Origin: Mesorhizobium amorphae
Lineage (GTDB): Bacteria; Pseudomonadota; Alphaproteobacteria; Rhizobiales; Rhizobiaceae
Direction: 5' to 3'
Length of the DNA stretch: 64,000 bases
Assembly: GCA_003240775.1 (NCBI GenBank)
Contig: QFNI01000008.1
Span: 30,298 to 94,297, forward strand
Part shown: piece after piece, positions 8,159-16,223 of the stretch
How the letters are laid out: each line of letters starts with the position of its first letter
Position numbering within the stretch: the stretch's first letter is position 1
Made by a program: the position numbers and the translations under genes
Notes under the pieces: generated by a model
Database searches by the model: none
The model's input: the letters and a program-made list of their open reading frames with translations, nothing else
What the model was told of the DNA's origin: nothing

Positions 8159-9985
8159 TCAGACGATGAGGGCGTAGAGGCAGATGACGCCGAGCGCCGT
8201 GAGAAGCGCTGCGAGGAAGGGCAGGATCTCGGCGAAGAGGCGGGTCGCGGGAATGCGGGTGACACCGCTGACGACGAAGACGAGCATGCCCACGGGCGGG
8301 GTGAGGCCGCCGATCATCAGGTTGACCACGAGGATCACGCCGAAATGGATCGGGTCGATGCCGGCTGCGACCGCGAGCGGCAGGAAGAGTGGGCCGAAGA
8401 GCAGGATCGCCGCGCCGATGTCGAGCACGAGCCCTATCGCGAGAAGGGCGAGGTTGACGGCGAGAAGCGTGGCCAAGGGCGACGTGCCGAAGGCCGATGC
8501 GAAGCTCTGCATGAGGCCGGCGATGTCGTCCACGGCGAGCATGAAGGCGAAGGGTCCGGCCGTGCCGATCAGAAGGCCGATCGCGGCCGCCTCGGCGCCT
8601 GCCTGGCGCAGATTGGCGCCGATCTCGCGCACCGGCACGCGGGCTGCGGCTGCGAGCCCGAAGGTGTAGGCGGCTGCGAGCGCTGCGGCTTCCGTTGTCG
8701 TCACCACGCCGAAGCGGATGCCGGCGACCACGATCACCCCAAGCCCGAAGGCCGGCAGGGCGGCGACCCCCGCCTGGATGCGTTCCCGCCCGCTCGCCTT
8801 GGGCGCTCGCTCGCTGGTTCTCACGACGAGGCGGATGGCGACGAAGAGGCAGAGCGCCATGACGCCCCCGGCCGCGAAGCCGCCGACGAGCAGCGAGCCG
8901 ACCGACAGATTGGTGGCCGCTGCGAGGATCAAAAAGGCGATGGATGGCGGGATGACGTTGTCGAGGACCGAGGTCGCCGCGATCAGCGCGCCGGCCTGTT
9001 CGGGCCGGTAGCCATAGCGCACGAGCTCGGGCTGGAAGGTGGTCGCGCCGAAGGCCGCGTTCGCGACCGACGAGCCCGAGGCGCCGGAAAACAGCACGCT
9101 CGTCAAAAGCGTGGTCTGAGCGAGCCCCGCACGCAGGTGGCCGACGAGCGAGGACGCGAAGCGCACGATCTGCCCGGCCGTTCCCGACACGGTGAGGAGG
9201 TTGCCGACGAGAAGGAAGAAGGGGATGGCGAGAAGCAGGAACTTCGACATGCCCGTGACCGCAGCCGACACGATCGCCGGCTCGGGCAGCGTGCTGCCGA
9301 AGGCGAGCGCCACATAGGCGGCGGCCAGAAACGTGTGGGGCAGCGAGGCGCCGGCCAGCAGGCCGAGCGCGACCACGGCGAAGAGTGCAGCACTTGGCGG
9401 CAGGGACGTCGCGAACTGGAGCGAGGGGATGGCGAGATAGAGCGCGCCGGCGAGAAGGATCGCCATGCCGAGGCCCGTGGGCTTCGCTTCCGCCACGCGC
9501 TTGAGCACGAGCACGAGGATGACGAGCGCGCCGCCCGCGGCCAGAAGGGCGAAGCGCACCCATTCCGGCAGACCGAGCGACGGGGAGGTTCCGCCCAGAA
9601 GCGTGACGATGCGGGCGCCGCCGAAGCAGAGGATCAGGCCGGACAGAAGGACGATGGCGTCTCCTACGATGTCCGCCGCCCGCTGGCCGCCCGGCGGCAT
9701 GTGCCGGGTCAGGACGTCGAGCCGCATGGCGAGCGCGCTGTCGAGCGCGAGCGGCGCACCGAAGGCGATCAGCGCCACATGCAGCCAGATCCCCAGGTCC
9801 TCGGTGCCGACGATCCCCGTGCCCGCGCCGTAGCGAAGCGTCGCACCGGCGAGGACGATGACGAGCAGCGCGAGGAGAATGCCGCCCACCACCAGTCCGA
9901 GCGCCGTCTGGACCGCGGCGAGGCAGCGCCTGGCAAGCTCGGAGAGGGCCGGCCTGCGTTGCGTTGCGGCAAGCTGGACGTTCAT
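8159..9985 (-). CDS. TRAP transporter fused small and large permease (DctQM)
   Basis: This 608-residue membrane protein combines the four-helix DctQ subunit (about residues 1-170, with the TEDLGIWLH segment) and the multi-helix DctM subunit (about 180-608). The DctM half shows FSGASGSSVANAAFGA, SVLDNVIPPS and GLTPPVGM motifs, which mark the sodium- and substrate-binding hairpin loops of TRAP large subunits. Both halves are fused in one reading frame, a common variant. It lies 10 bp after the monooxygenase gene and 17 bp before dctP, so it belongs to the same transcript. Confidence 0.93.
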   Translation of the reverse strand: MNVQLAATQRRPALSELARRCLAAVQTALGLVVGGILLALLVIVLAGATLRYGAGTGIVGTEDLGIWLHVALIAFGAPLALDSALAMRLDVLTRHMPPGGQRAADIVGDAIVLLSGLILCFGGARIVTLLGGTSPSLGLPEWVRFALLAAGGALVILVLVLKRVAEAKPTGLGMAILLAGALYLAIPSLQFATSLPPSAALFAVVALGLLAGASLPHTFLAAAYVALAFGSTLPEPAIVSAAVTGMSKFLLLAIPFFLLVGNLLTVSGTAGQIVRFASSLVGHLRAGLAQTTLLTSVLFSGASGSSVANAAFGATTFQPELVRYGYRPEQAGALIAATSVLDNVIPPSIAFLILAAATNLSVGSLLVGGFAAGGVMALCLFVAIRLVVRTSERAPKASGRERIQAGVAALPAFGLGVIVVAGIRFGVVTTTEAAALAAAYTFGLAAAARVPVREIGANLRQAGAEAAAIGLLIGTAGPFAFMLAVDDIAGLMQSFASAFGTSPLATLLAVNLALLAIGLVLDIGAAILLFGPLFLPLAVAAGIDPIHFGVILVVNLMIGGLTPPVGMLVFVVSGVTRIPATRLFAEILPFLAALLTALGVICLYALIV

Positions 9986-9995
9986 CGCGGTCGCC

Positions 9996-11129
9996 TCAGC
10001 TCCGGGAAGCCGTCTGGCCGAGATCCCGGTCGAACAGCGTCGACCAGGTGAACTGCTTGGCCTGGGGCACGCTCCGCTCCACTTCCAAGCGTGGCAGCAC
10101 CGTCTCGCCGAAGCGCCATGCCTCTTCCAGAAGCGGCATGCCGGACAGGATGAAGGTCTCGACGCCTGCGGCCCGGTAGGCCTCGAGCGTGCGGATCACC
10201 GTGTCGGGAGAGCCGACGATGGCGGTGCCGGGCCCCGGTCGGACGAGACCGATGCCGGCCCAGAGATTGGGGGCGACTTCGAGATCGCGAAGGTTTTCGG
10301 GCTTGATGCCGCCGTGCAGGGCCGACATGCGTTGCTGGCCGACCGAGTCCGTGCCGCCGACGAAGCGCTTGTTGGCCGCGATGGCCTCGGCGTCCATGCG
10401 ATCATAAAGGTCGGCGGCGGCTTCCCAGGCCTTGGCATCCGTGTCGCGCACGATGACGTAGAGCCGGATGCCATAGTCGAGGGTGCGGCCGAGTCGGTCC
10501 GCGCGCTCGCGCACCGCCTTGACCTTGGCGCCGATCTCTTCGGGCGTCTCGCCCCAGGACAGATAGGTGTCGACGTGCTTGGCCGCGACGTCGAGCGCCT
10601 TTTCGGAGGAGCCGCCGAACCAGAGCGGCGGGGGCGCGATCGTTTCTCCGACCGGAAGCGCCAGCCTGGCGCCGAGGGTCTTGAAGTAGCGCCCCTCGAA
10701 ATCGACCGTCTCGCCCCCGAAGAGCCGGTGCCAGATGGTCAGGTATTCGTCGGCCATGTCGTAGCGCTCGTCGTGCGGCAGGGTCATGCCGTAGGCGCCG
10801 AGCATCTTGGCGTCGCCCGAGACGACGTTGACCAGGAGACGCCCGCCCGAGAATTCCTGGAAGGTCGCCGCCGTCTTGGCGAGCAGCGTCGGCGCGACGA
10901 GGCCGGGATGGATCGCGACGAGGAACTTCAGCCGCTCGGTATAGGGCAGCACCGCTCCGGCGAGCGTCCAGACGTCGTGGGCGCCCGTGGCGAAGAGCGC
11001 GCCGGTGTAGCCGAGCTGGTCATAGGCCTGTGCGAGATGGCGGTAATAGGCGTAGTCGACGCGGCGCGAACCGTCCTTCGTCCAGGGATAGCGCCCGTCC
11101 GGCGCGCACATGTACCACAGGATGTTCAT
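9996..11129 (-). CDS. ssuD: FMNH2-dependent alkanesulfonate monooxygenase-like protein
   Basis: The 377-residue protein belongs to the bacterial luciferase-like monooxygenases and closely follows the SsuD layout. Near the N-terminus it has LGYTGALFATGAHDVW, then AIHPGLVAPTLLAKTAATF and NVVSGD, and later LWFGGSS and GSPDTV. SsuD enzymes use reduced FMN and oxygen to release sulfite from alkanesulfonates. The ATG at 11129 overlaps the upstream stop as ATGA. No flavin reductase gene is visible nearby, so reduced FMN must come from elsewhere. A related LLM activity on another substrate is possible. Confidence 0.88.
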   Translation of the reverse strand: MNILWYMCAPDGRYPWTKDGSRRVDYAYYRHLAQAYDQLGYTGALFATGAHDVWTLAGAVLPYTERLKFLVAIHPGLVAPTLLAKTAATFQEFSGGRLLVNVVSGDAKMLGAYGMTLPHDERYDMADEYLTIWHRLFGGETVDFEGRYFKTLGARLALPVGETIAPPPLWFGGSSEKALDVAAKHVDTYLSWGETPEEIGAKVKAVRERADRLGRTLDYGIRLYVIVRDTDAKAWEAAADLYDRMDAEAIAANKRFVGGTDSVGQQRMSALHGGIKPENLRDLEVAPNLWAGIGLVRPGPGTAIVGSPDTVIRTLEAYRAAGVETFILSGMPLLEEAWRFGETVLPRLEVERSVPQAKQFTWSTLFDRDLGQTASRS

Positions 11130-11980
11130 GCCCGTGCTCCGGGGTTGCCCTTCTGCTCGCCGGTCCGCACCGGCGCGGAGAAGTGTCCGTGGCGCAGCAG
11201 GGTGTCGGCCTCCTCCCGCTGCTCGGCGAGCACCGCGGCATCGGCCGGATGAATGGAAAAGTCGCGGGCGGCGAGCACCTTGGCCCAGGTCGCGGCATCG
11301 CCCTCGCTTCCAGGCGCCCGTGCGAGGCGTTCGGCGATGTCGGGTTTTTCCGCCTCGATGCGCGTGCCGATGCGGGCCAGCTCCTCGGCAAGCGCGAAGC
11401 GGTCGTCCCCCGAAAGGCCGGAGCCTGCGAGCGTCCAGAACAGGGATCGGTTGGGAATGCGCGTTCCGCACCGGGTCAGGACGCGCAGGTCGGGGTGATC
11501 CTCGACCGCCTCGAGGCGCGGCGACATGGCGATCCAGGCGTCGACGCGGCCCTCGATCAGGGCGGGAAGCGATTCTGCAGCCGGCGTCTCGCCGATCGTC
11601 ACATCCCGCAGCGTGAGGCCGACCTCCTCCAGCGCACGCGCCAGGAGGTAGTTGTGGAACGAGCCGTCGACGAGCGTGACGCGGGCGCCCGCGAGGCGGC
11701 CAAGTTCCGTCACGGGCCCGTCTCGGCGCACGAGGATCGCGGCATTGGCGGGGCGGGGGGCGGAGGCTGCGATGTATTGGACGTCGTGGCCCTCACCCTC
11801 CGCCTGGAGCGGCGGCGTCGACCCCGTGCCCCCGAGATGGATGTCGCCCTGGGCGAGGAGCGCCGCGGTCTGGCGCCCGTCGGGATAGGAAACGAAGCGT
11901 CCGTCCAGCGCGGCGAAGGCGCCTGGAAGCAGCGAGGCGATCCGCAGATGGAGGTTGCTGGGATGAACGCCGATCTTCAT
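11126..11980 (-). CDS. SsuA/TauA-like binding-fold protein without signal peptide
   Basis: The 284-residue protein has the fold signature of sulfonate/nitrate binding proteins, including a GTGSTPPLQAEGEG ligand-loop segment near residues 51-64. It starts directly at the first domain strand (MKIGVHPSNLHL). An in-frame TAA lies seven codons upstream (11999-12001), so no signal peptide can be added: the protein should be cytoplasmic. Known cytosolic relatives of this fold include the desulfinase DszB, but no N-terminal cysteine matching its nucleophile is present; the only cysteine is in LTRCGTR. First gene of the operon. Enzyme, sensor or degraded receptor are all possible. Confidence 0.82.
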   Translation of the reverse strand: MKIGVHPSNLHLRIASLLPGAFAALDGRFVSYPDGRQTAALLAQGDIHLGGTGSTPPLQAEGEGHDVQYIAASAPRPANAAILVRRDGPVTELGRLAGARVTLVDGSFHNYLLARALEEVGLTLRDVTIGETPAAESLPALIEGRVDAWIAMSPRLEAVEDHPDLRVLTRCGTRIPNRSLFWTLAGSGLSGDDRFALAEELARIGTRIEAEKPDIAERLARAPGSEGDAATWAKVLAARDFSIHPADAAVLAEQREEADTLLRHGHFSAPVRTGEQKGNPGARA

Positions 11981-12011
11981 GCGGTGGGTCCGTTGCGCTT
12001 ACGCGGCCCAA

Positions 12012-12027
12012 TCTACATTTTTGTAGA
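12012..12027. promoter_or_regulatory. Perfect 16-bp palindrome, probable operator
   Basis: TCTACATTTTTGTAGA is a perfect inverted repeat (6-bp arms, TTTT centre). It lies 32 bp upstream of the binding-fold gene start at 11980, in the divergent promoter shared with the ArsR-type regulator. It is AT-rich in a GC-rich context. The divergent regulator is the most likely ligand. Confidence 0.6.
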
Positions 12028-12187
12028 ATGGAGGCCCGACCCGTTCGGCCTAAAAACTTGGGTGATCGTAGAGTATTTTTCGTTCCCCACGTCGAACTTA
12101 TGAAGCAATAATGCCGAGAAACGGTGAATGCGCGCGATGATCCGCAAGACGCGATTTCATCGAAAGGGTGGATCTGACCCCAAGGCC

Positions 12188-12556
12188 ATGACCAAGTCGA
12201 ACCCGTCTCTTCTGTGCGAGGACGTTTCGCGCGCGAGCGCGCTTCTGCGTGTTCTTGCGAACCCTCACCGCCTGGCGCTGGTCTGCTATCTCCTCGACAA
12301 CGAGGTTTCGGTGTCTGCCCTGGAGGAGGTCCTGGGCATCCGCCAGCCGACGCTCTCGCAGCAGCTCGGAGAGCTGCGCGAGCACGGCGTCATCGCGAGC
12401 GTGCGGCGGGGGCGCTTCACGGTCTACCGCGTGGTGGATCCCTATGCCGTTTCGCTGGTGCGCTTCCTGCGGGGGATGTATCTCGGCCTGCACGACGTGA
12501 CCGGGCGGCGCGACATGGGCGGCCTGCCGCTCGACGAGGCGATGTTCGACGGATGA
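12188..12556 (+). CDS. ArsR-family winged-helix regulator, BigR/SqrR-like
   Basis: The 122-residue protein is an ArsR/SmtB winged helix: ASALLRVLANPHRLALVCYL, then the recognition helix around RQPTLSQQLGEL, then the wing RRGRFTVYRV. It resembles the sulfide/persulfide-responsive BigR/SqrR subgroup and keeps the cysteine after the NPHRL motif (LVCYL). The second, C-terminal cysteine of that switch is absent; the helix reads LRFLRGMYLG-like there. An extra Cys lies near the N-terminus (SLLCED). The start at 12188 is preferred over an ATG at 12128 that adds a basic stretch, but the RBS is weak for either. Divergent from the SsuD operon. Confidence 0.85.
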   Translation: MTKSNPSLLCEDVSRASALLRVLANPHRLALVCYLLDNEVSVSALEEVLGIRQPTLSQQLGELREHGVIASVRRGRFTVYRVVDPYAVSLVRFLRGMYLGLHDVTGRRDMGGLPLDEAMFDG

Positions 12557-13173
12557 TCGACCTTCATGCCTGGGCGACGCCCAACGGGTTCAAGGTCGCG
12601 ATCCTTCTGGAAGAGCTCGGCCTGTCCTACCGCTACCATCCGGTCGACATCACCCGCGGCGAGCAGGACGCGCCGAGCTTCCGGGCGATCAGCCCATCGG
12701 GCAAGATCCCCGTGATCGTAGAGCGCGCTTCCGGGCTCTGCCTGATGGAGTCGGGGGCCATCACCCTGCATCTGGCGGAGCGCGAAGGGCACCTGATCCC
12801 GAAAGACGCCGCCCGTCGCCTCGATGCGCTGCAATGGATGATGTGGCAGATCGGCAATTTCGGTCCGATACTCGGCCACGCCCACCATTTCCTGACCTAC
12901 CATCCAGGAACCGCCCCAGCCGCCGAGGCGCGCTTCGCGGACGAGACCCGACGCCTTTATGCGGCTCTCGAAGCGCGTCTTGCCGGCCGGCGCTTCATCG
13001 CCGACGAGCATTCGATCGCCGACATCGCGATCTGGCCCTGGGTGTTCCGGCACGAGCGCCACAAGATCGCCCTGTCCGACTACCCGGCCGTCCGCCGCTG
13101 GTTCGAGCTGCTGCAAGACCGTCCAGGCTACATCAAGGGGCTGGAGGCCGTGCAGCCTGCGAGGACAGCCTAG
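12553..13173 (+). CDS. Glutathione S-transferase-like protein (YfcG/Ure2 type)
   Basis: This 206-residue cytosolic protein has an N-terminal thioredoxin-fold GST domain (TPNGFKVAILLEELGL, then PSGKIPVIV and the glutathione-contacting MESGAI) and a C-terminal helical domain (SIADIAIWPW). The layout is that of nucleophilic GSTs related to the disulfide reductase YfcG. The start ATG overlaps the regulator stop as ATGA, so the two are translationally coupled. This favours a role in thiol or persulfide handling under control of the ArsR protein, which is inference. Confidence 0.9.
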   Translation: MIDLHAWATPNGFKVAILLEELGLSYRYHPVDITRGEQDAPSFRAISPSGKIPVIVERASGLCLMESGAITLHLAEREGHLIPKDAARRLDALQWMMWQIGNFGPILGHAHHFLTYHPGTAPAAEARFADETRRLYAALEARLAGRRFIADEHSIADIAIWPWVFRHERHKIALSDYPAVRRWFELLQDRPGYIKGLEAVQPARTA

Positions 13174-13183
13174 CGCGGCATCG

Positions 13184-13229
13184 CGTCTGCGCCCAGGCAG
13201 ACGCCACCGTCGCGACCGGAATGCCGGTC
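13184..13229. terminator. Two short hairpins between convergent genes
   Basis: CGTCTG/CAGACG (13184-13203, 8-base loop) and GACCGG/CCGGTC (13214-13229, 4-base loop) lie in the 71-bp gap between the GST-like gene and the TauE/SafE gene. Neither has a U-tract, so intrinsic termination is only possible. Confidence 0.3.
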
Positions 13230-13244
13230 TGCGAACCGCGGTCT

Positions 13245-13994
13245 TCAGCCGAAAAGGGGCCGCGAAGCCATTTCCAGCCCGAGCAGGAGCAGGAAGGCGA
13301 GAAACACGCGGCGGAAGAGGATCGGACTGATGCGGGTTCGGATCATCTGGCCGACCTGCATGCCCAGGAGAGCGGGGATGACGGCAAGGCCGGAGGCAAG
13401 CCAGCCATCGCTTGCGATGGCGCCGTTCCAACCCAGGCCGATCGCAAGAGCGATCGTCGAGACCGTGAAGGAAAGGCCGAGCGCCTGAACCAGATCGTCT
13501 TTTTCGAGCCCGAGCGATTGGAGATAGGGCACGGCGGGTATCACGAAGACCCCGGTTCCCCCCGTCACGAGCCCCGTGGTGAACCCCACGACAGGCGAGG
13601 CGAAGCGCTCCAGCCGTTCGGGGACGCGAAGCGGGCGGGCCAGCAATGTGGTGGCCGCATAGACGACGAGAGCGATGCCCAGCGCCGTTGTCGTGGTCCG
13701 CGTGTCGCCTCCGGCCAGCAGCGCCGAGCCGAGAACCGTTCCAGCAACGATCATCAGCATCATCGGCCAGAAACGGCGGATCAGCGCCCCGAAGCGGGGA
13801 CCTGCCAGAAGCTGCCAGAGGTTCGTCACGAAGGATGGCGCGAGCAGCAGCGAAGCGGCCGCGAGCGGGGAGAGGAACGCGCCGAGCACCCCCATGGCCA
13901 CCGTCGGCAACCCCATGCCCGTGACGCCCTTGACGATCCCGGCTGCGAAAAAGGTCGCCGTCACCGCGGCGTAGAGGGGAAGGCTTTGTTCCAT
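13245..13994 (-). CDS. TauE/SafE family membrane exporter
   Basis: The 249-residue inner-membrane protein has about eight hydrophobic segments and the duplicated TauE/SafE glycine motif: GIVKGVTGMGLPTVAMGVLG at the N-terminal half and GFTTGLVTGGTGVFVIPAVP at the second. Members move sulfite, sulfoacetate, taurine-derived anions or other organosulfur anions. Its position next to an SsuD operon fits sulfite export, which is inference. The ATG at 13994 (MEQSLPLYAAV) is used; the frame stays open upstream to 14201 but that part is hydrophilic and unlike the family. Confidence 0.9.
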   Translation of the reverse strand: MEQSLPLYAAVTATFFAAGIVKGVTGMGLPTVAMGVLGAFLSPLAAASLLLAPSFVTNLWQLLAGPRFGALIRRFWPMMLMIVAGTVLGSALLAGGDTRTTTTALGIALVVYAATTLLARPLRVPERLERFASPVVGFTTGLVTGGTGVFVIPAVPYLQSLGLEKDDLVQALGLSFTVSTIALAIGLGWNGAIASDGWLASGLAVIPALLGMQVGQMIRTRISPILFRRVFLAFLLLLGLEMASRPLFG

Positions 13995-14188
13995 TGCACC
14001 ATTCCGCCGATCGCATGAGGTTCTGCAATCCCCAACGTCTGACATCTCATTCGCAGCGGCTGGAAGCGTCACGCACGGAGCCGGCGCGGGAAAGCTCTTC
14101 CTGGCAAGCGATGCGCTCGCTCTCTGAGCGGCGTCGACCGGTCGATCCCAGTCGTCGTAAGCCGACGCACCGACCGCCGTGCTCGGAA

Positions 14189-14244
14189 AATAAACGTACA
14201 TCCTTGTTCTCTTCTAGGAACTTACACATCAATGTACGGTTATT
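14189..14244. promoter_or_regulatory. Long inverted repeat upstream of amidohydrolase gene
   Basis: AATAAACGTACAT (14189-14201) and ATGTACGGTTATT (14232-14244) form inverted 13-base arms with one mismatch, 30 bp apart. They sit 75-130 bp before the amidohydrolase start in the 324-bp divergent gap (13995-14318). No gene is evident in that gap. The site may bind the TetR protein encoded at 15661, or form a leader stem. Confidence 0.45.
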
Positions 14245-14318
14245 GCCGGGCAGGTCGACCGTCAGCCGGAGCAGCCCGATGGCCCCTGCCATCGCCGTGG
14301 AGAAGAAGGGGCGCCAAG

Positions 14319-15590
14319 ATGAAGAAGCCGGTCATCATAGCCAACGTCACCATCGCCGACGGCATCGATCCCCCGCGACGTGCCGATGTTCTCATGGCAG
14401 GCGGCCGCTTTGCCGCCATCGCCCGTCCCGGCGAACTGAGCGGGATCGAGGCGGAGCGGGTGGAGGGAGGCGGGAAGTTCCTGGTGCCCGGGCTTTGGGA
14501 ATCGCACACCCACATGATGATGGGCGTCGACGGCAGTTTCGAGAACAAGGTCGCGGGGGTGAAGAAGGCGCTGCAAACCTATCTTTCCCGCGACATTACC
14601 GGCGTCGTCGACCTCGGCTGCCCCGAGGATGTGATGAACGCGGTCAGGACCGACATCGCTGCCCAGCCGTCGGACCATCCCTCCTTCTATTTCGCCGGGC
14701 CGGTCTTCACCGGCGTGAACGGGTGGCCGCTCTGCATGACATGCGACCACACCTCGTCATGGGAGATCACGCCGGACAGCCCGGTCGAGGCGATGGTCGA
14801 GAGCCTCGCCGGCAAGACCGATTTCATCAAGATCATCTATGACGGCCTTCCTGGCGGCACCGACAAGTTCCCGGCAATGTCGCTCGCCCGTGTGATCCGC
14901 GCAGCCCATGGCGGCGGCAAGCGGGTCATGGTCCATGTCCGCTCGAAGACGGACATCGTCGAAGCGGTCGAGGCGGGTGCGGACTGCATCGAGCACATCT
15001 TCCAGCCGAAAAACCCCGAAAATCTTGATGAGGCCGAGGAAGCGGCCGAACTGATGGCCAGGCACGGCGTGTTCTGGTGCCCGACCGTGGTCACCTACGA
15101 GCAGATCGGCCATCTCGGTTCGATCGCCTATCTGGAACGCCTGCGCCGGGACGGCATCGTTACGCTGGGCGAGATGGCCCTCACCGGGCTGAACCCGTTT
15201 TTCCATCACAGCTTTCCGCGGGTGTCGTCGGAAGAAGGGATCGCGCGGCTCGACTACAGCCTGGCGACCCTGCGGCTGTTTGCCGACCGCGGCGTCCGGA
15301 TCGTGGCGGGCAGCGACATCGCCATCGCCATGTCGCGACCGGGTGCGGTTCTGCGGGAATTGCAGCTCTTCGCCCAGGCCGGGCTCGATCCGGCGGCGAT
15401 CATCCGGTCCGCGACAGCCGATGCGGCCGCGCGGCTGGGGCTGCCCGAAGGCACGGCCGCGATCGCCGAAGGATCGATGGCGGACGCGGTCCTGCTGGAT
15501 GCCGACCCGCTCGCGTCGATCGACGCGCTGGTCCGTCCCGAGCATGTCGAGACGGTGTTCAAGGCGGGCGTGGCCGTCTCCGCGCGCTAG
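14319..15590 (+). CDS. Metal-dependent amidohydrolase
   Basis: The 423-residue cytosolic enzyme belongs to the amidohydrolase superfamily. Metal ligands are recognisable: His63 and His65 (ESHTHMM), Lys171 (FIKIIYDG, a possible carbamylated lysine), His206 (MVHVRS), His226 (IEHIFQP) and Asp333 (AGSDIAIA). N- and C-terminal strands form the composite beta-sandwich typical of imidazolonepropionase/prolidase-like members. The ATG at 14319 follows AGAAGAAGGGG. The substrate is not identifiable; relatives act on cyclic amides, dipeptides and organophosphates. A TetR gene follows 70 bp downstream and may regulate it. Confidence 0.9.
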   Translation: MKKPVIIANVTIADGIDPPRRADVLMAGGRFAAIARPGELSGIEAERVEGGGKFLVPGLWESHTHMMMGVDGSFENKVAGVKKALQTYLSRDITGVVDLGCPEDVMNAVRTDIAAQPSDHPSFYFAGPVFTGVNGWPLCMTCDHTSSWEITPDSPVEAMVESLAGKTDFIKIIYDGLPGGTDKFPAMSLARVIRAAHGGGKRVMVHVRSKTDIVEAVEAGADCIEHIFQPKNPENLDEAEEAAELMARHGVFWCPTVVTYEQIGHLGSIAYLERLRRDGIVTLGEMALTGLNPFFHHSFPRVSSEEGIARLDYSLATLRLFADRGVRIVAGSDIAIAMSRPGAVLRELQLFAQAGLDPAAIIRSATADAAARLGLPEGTAAIAEGSMADAVLLDADPLASIDALVRPEHVETVFKAGVAVSAR

Positions 15591-15660
15591 GGTGGCCCGT
15601 GGCGCTTCCTGCCACGGCCATGCCTTGCTATCGCTGCACCCCAACCATCGGGGGCCGACG

Positions 15661-16197
15661 ATGCGCAAGGACGCCGAAGCCAATCGCGGAAAGCTGATCC
15701 AGGCGGGCAAACGGGTGATGCAGGACGAGGGCGGAAACGTGCCGGTCGAACGCATCTGCGGCGAAGCGGGCGTCACCCGCGGCACCTTCTATCGCAACTT
15801 CCCCGACCGGGCCGCGCTGTACGAGGCCGTGCTGTCGCAGGAACTGGACGCCATGATCGAGGCGCTGGCGCAAGCGGATGTCGACCCGCTCGCCTTTATC
15901 CGCCTCTTCGGCGAGATGATGATGGTCTACGACAAGTTCCTCGCGGTGCTGCCGGAGATGGACGATTATCCGGCCGACGCCCACAACGAGGAAAAGATCG
16001 TGGCGGTGATCGAACCCTCGCTCGCCCGCGCCAAGGAAGCGGGGCTGATCGCTGCCCGCGTCACGGGCGAGGACATCTTGTTGAGCTGCCGGATGATCGC
16101 CGCCAACTGGCGCCACGACCGCCAGCCGACGCGCGAAGCCGCGATGGAGCGGCGGCTCGCCTTGATGATGGACGGGATCGGCGCCGGCGCCCGTTGA
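15661..16197 (+). CDS. TetR-family regulator
   Basis: The 178-residue protein has an N-terminal TetR helix-turn-helix (VPVERICGEAGVTRGTFYRNFPDRAALYEAV, residues about 26-58) and a divergent C-terminal ligand-binding domain. GGGGG precedes the ATG at 15661. It lies in the same orientation downstream of the amidohydrolase, so it probably senses that pathway's substrate. The inverted repeat at 14189-14244 is a candidate operator. Confidence 0.9.
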   Translation: MRKDAEANRGKLIQAGKRVMQDEGGNVPVERICGEAGVTRGTFYRNFPDRAALYEAVLSQELDAMIEALAQADVDPLAFIRLFGEMMMVYDKFLAVLPEMDDYPADAHNEEKIVAVIEPSLARAKEAGLIAARVTGEDILLSCRMIAANWRHDRQPTREAAMERRLALMMDGIGAGAR

Positions 16198-16223
16198 CGC
16201 GCGGTTCGTTGGGGGCCGGTTCC

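Noticed and set aside
11126..11980. Mis-annotated start hiding a signal peptide on the SsuA-like protein
   Set aside because: An in-frame TAA at 11999-12001 blocks any N-terminal extension and there is no sign of a frameshifted signal peptide in the adjacent frames close by.
12188..13994. Arsenic-resistance island
   Set aside because: The ArsR-type protein has BigR-like rather than arsenic-site cysteines and no arsenite pump or arsenate reductase genes are present.
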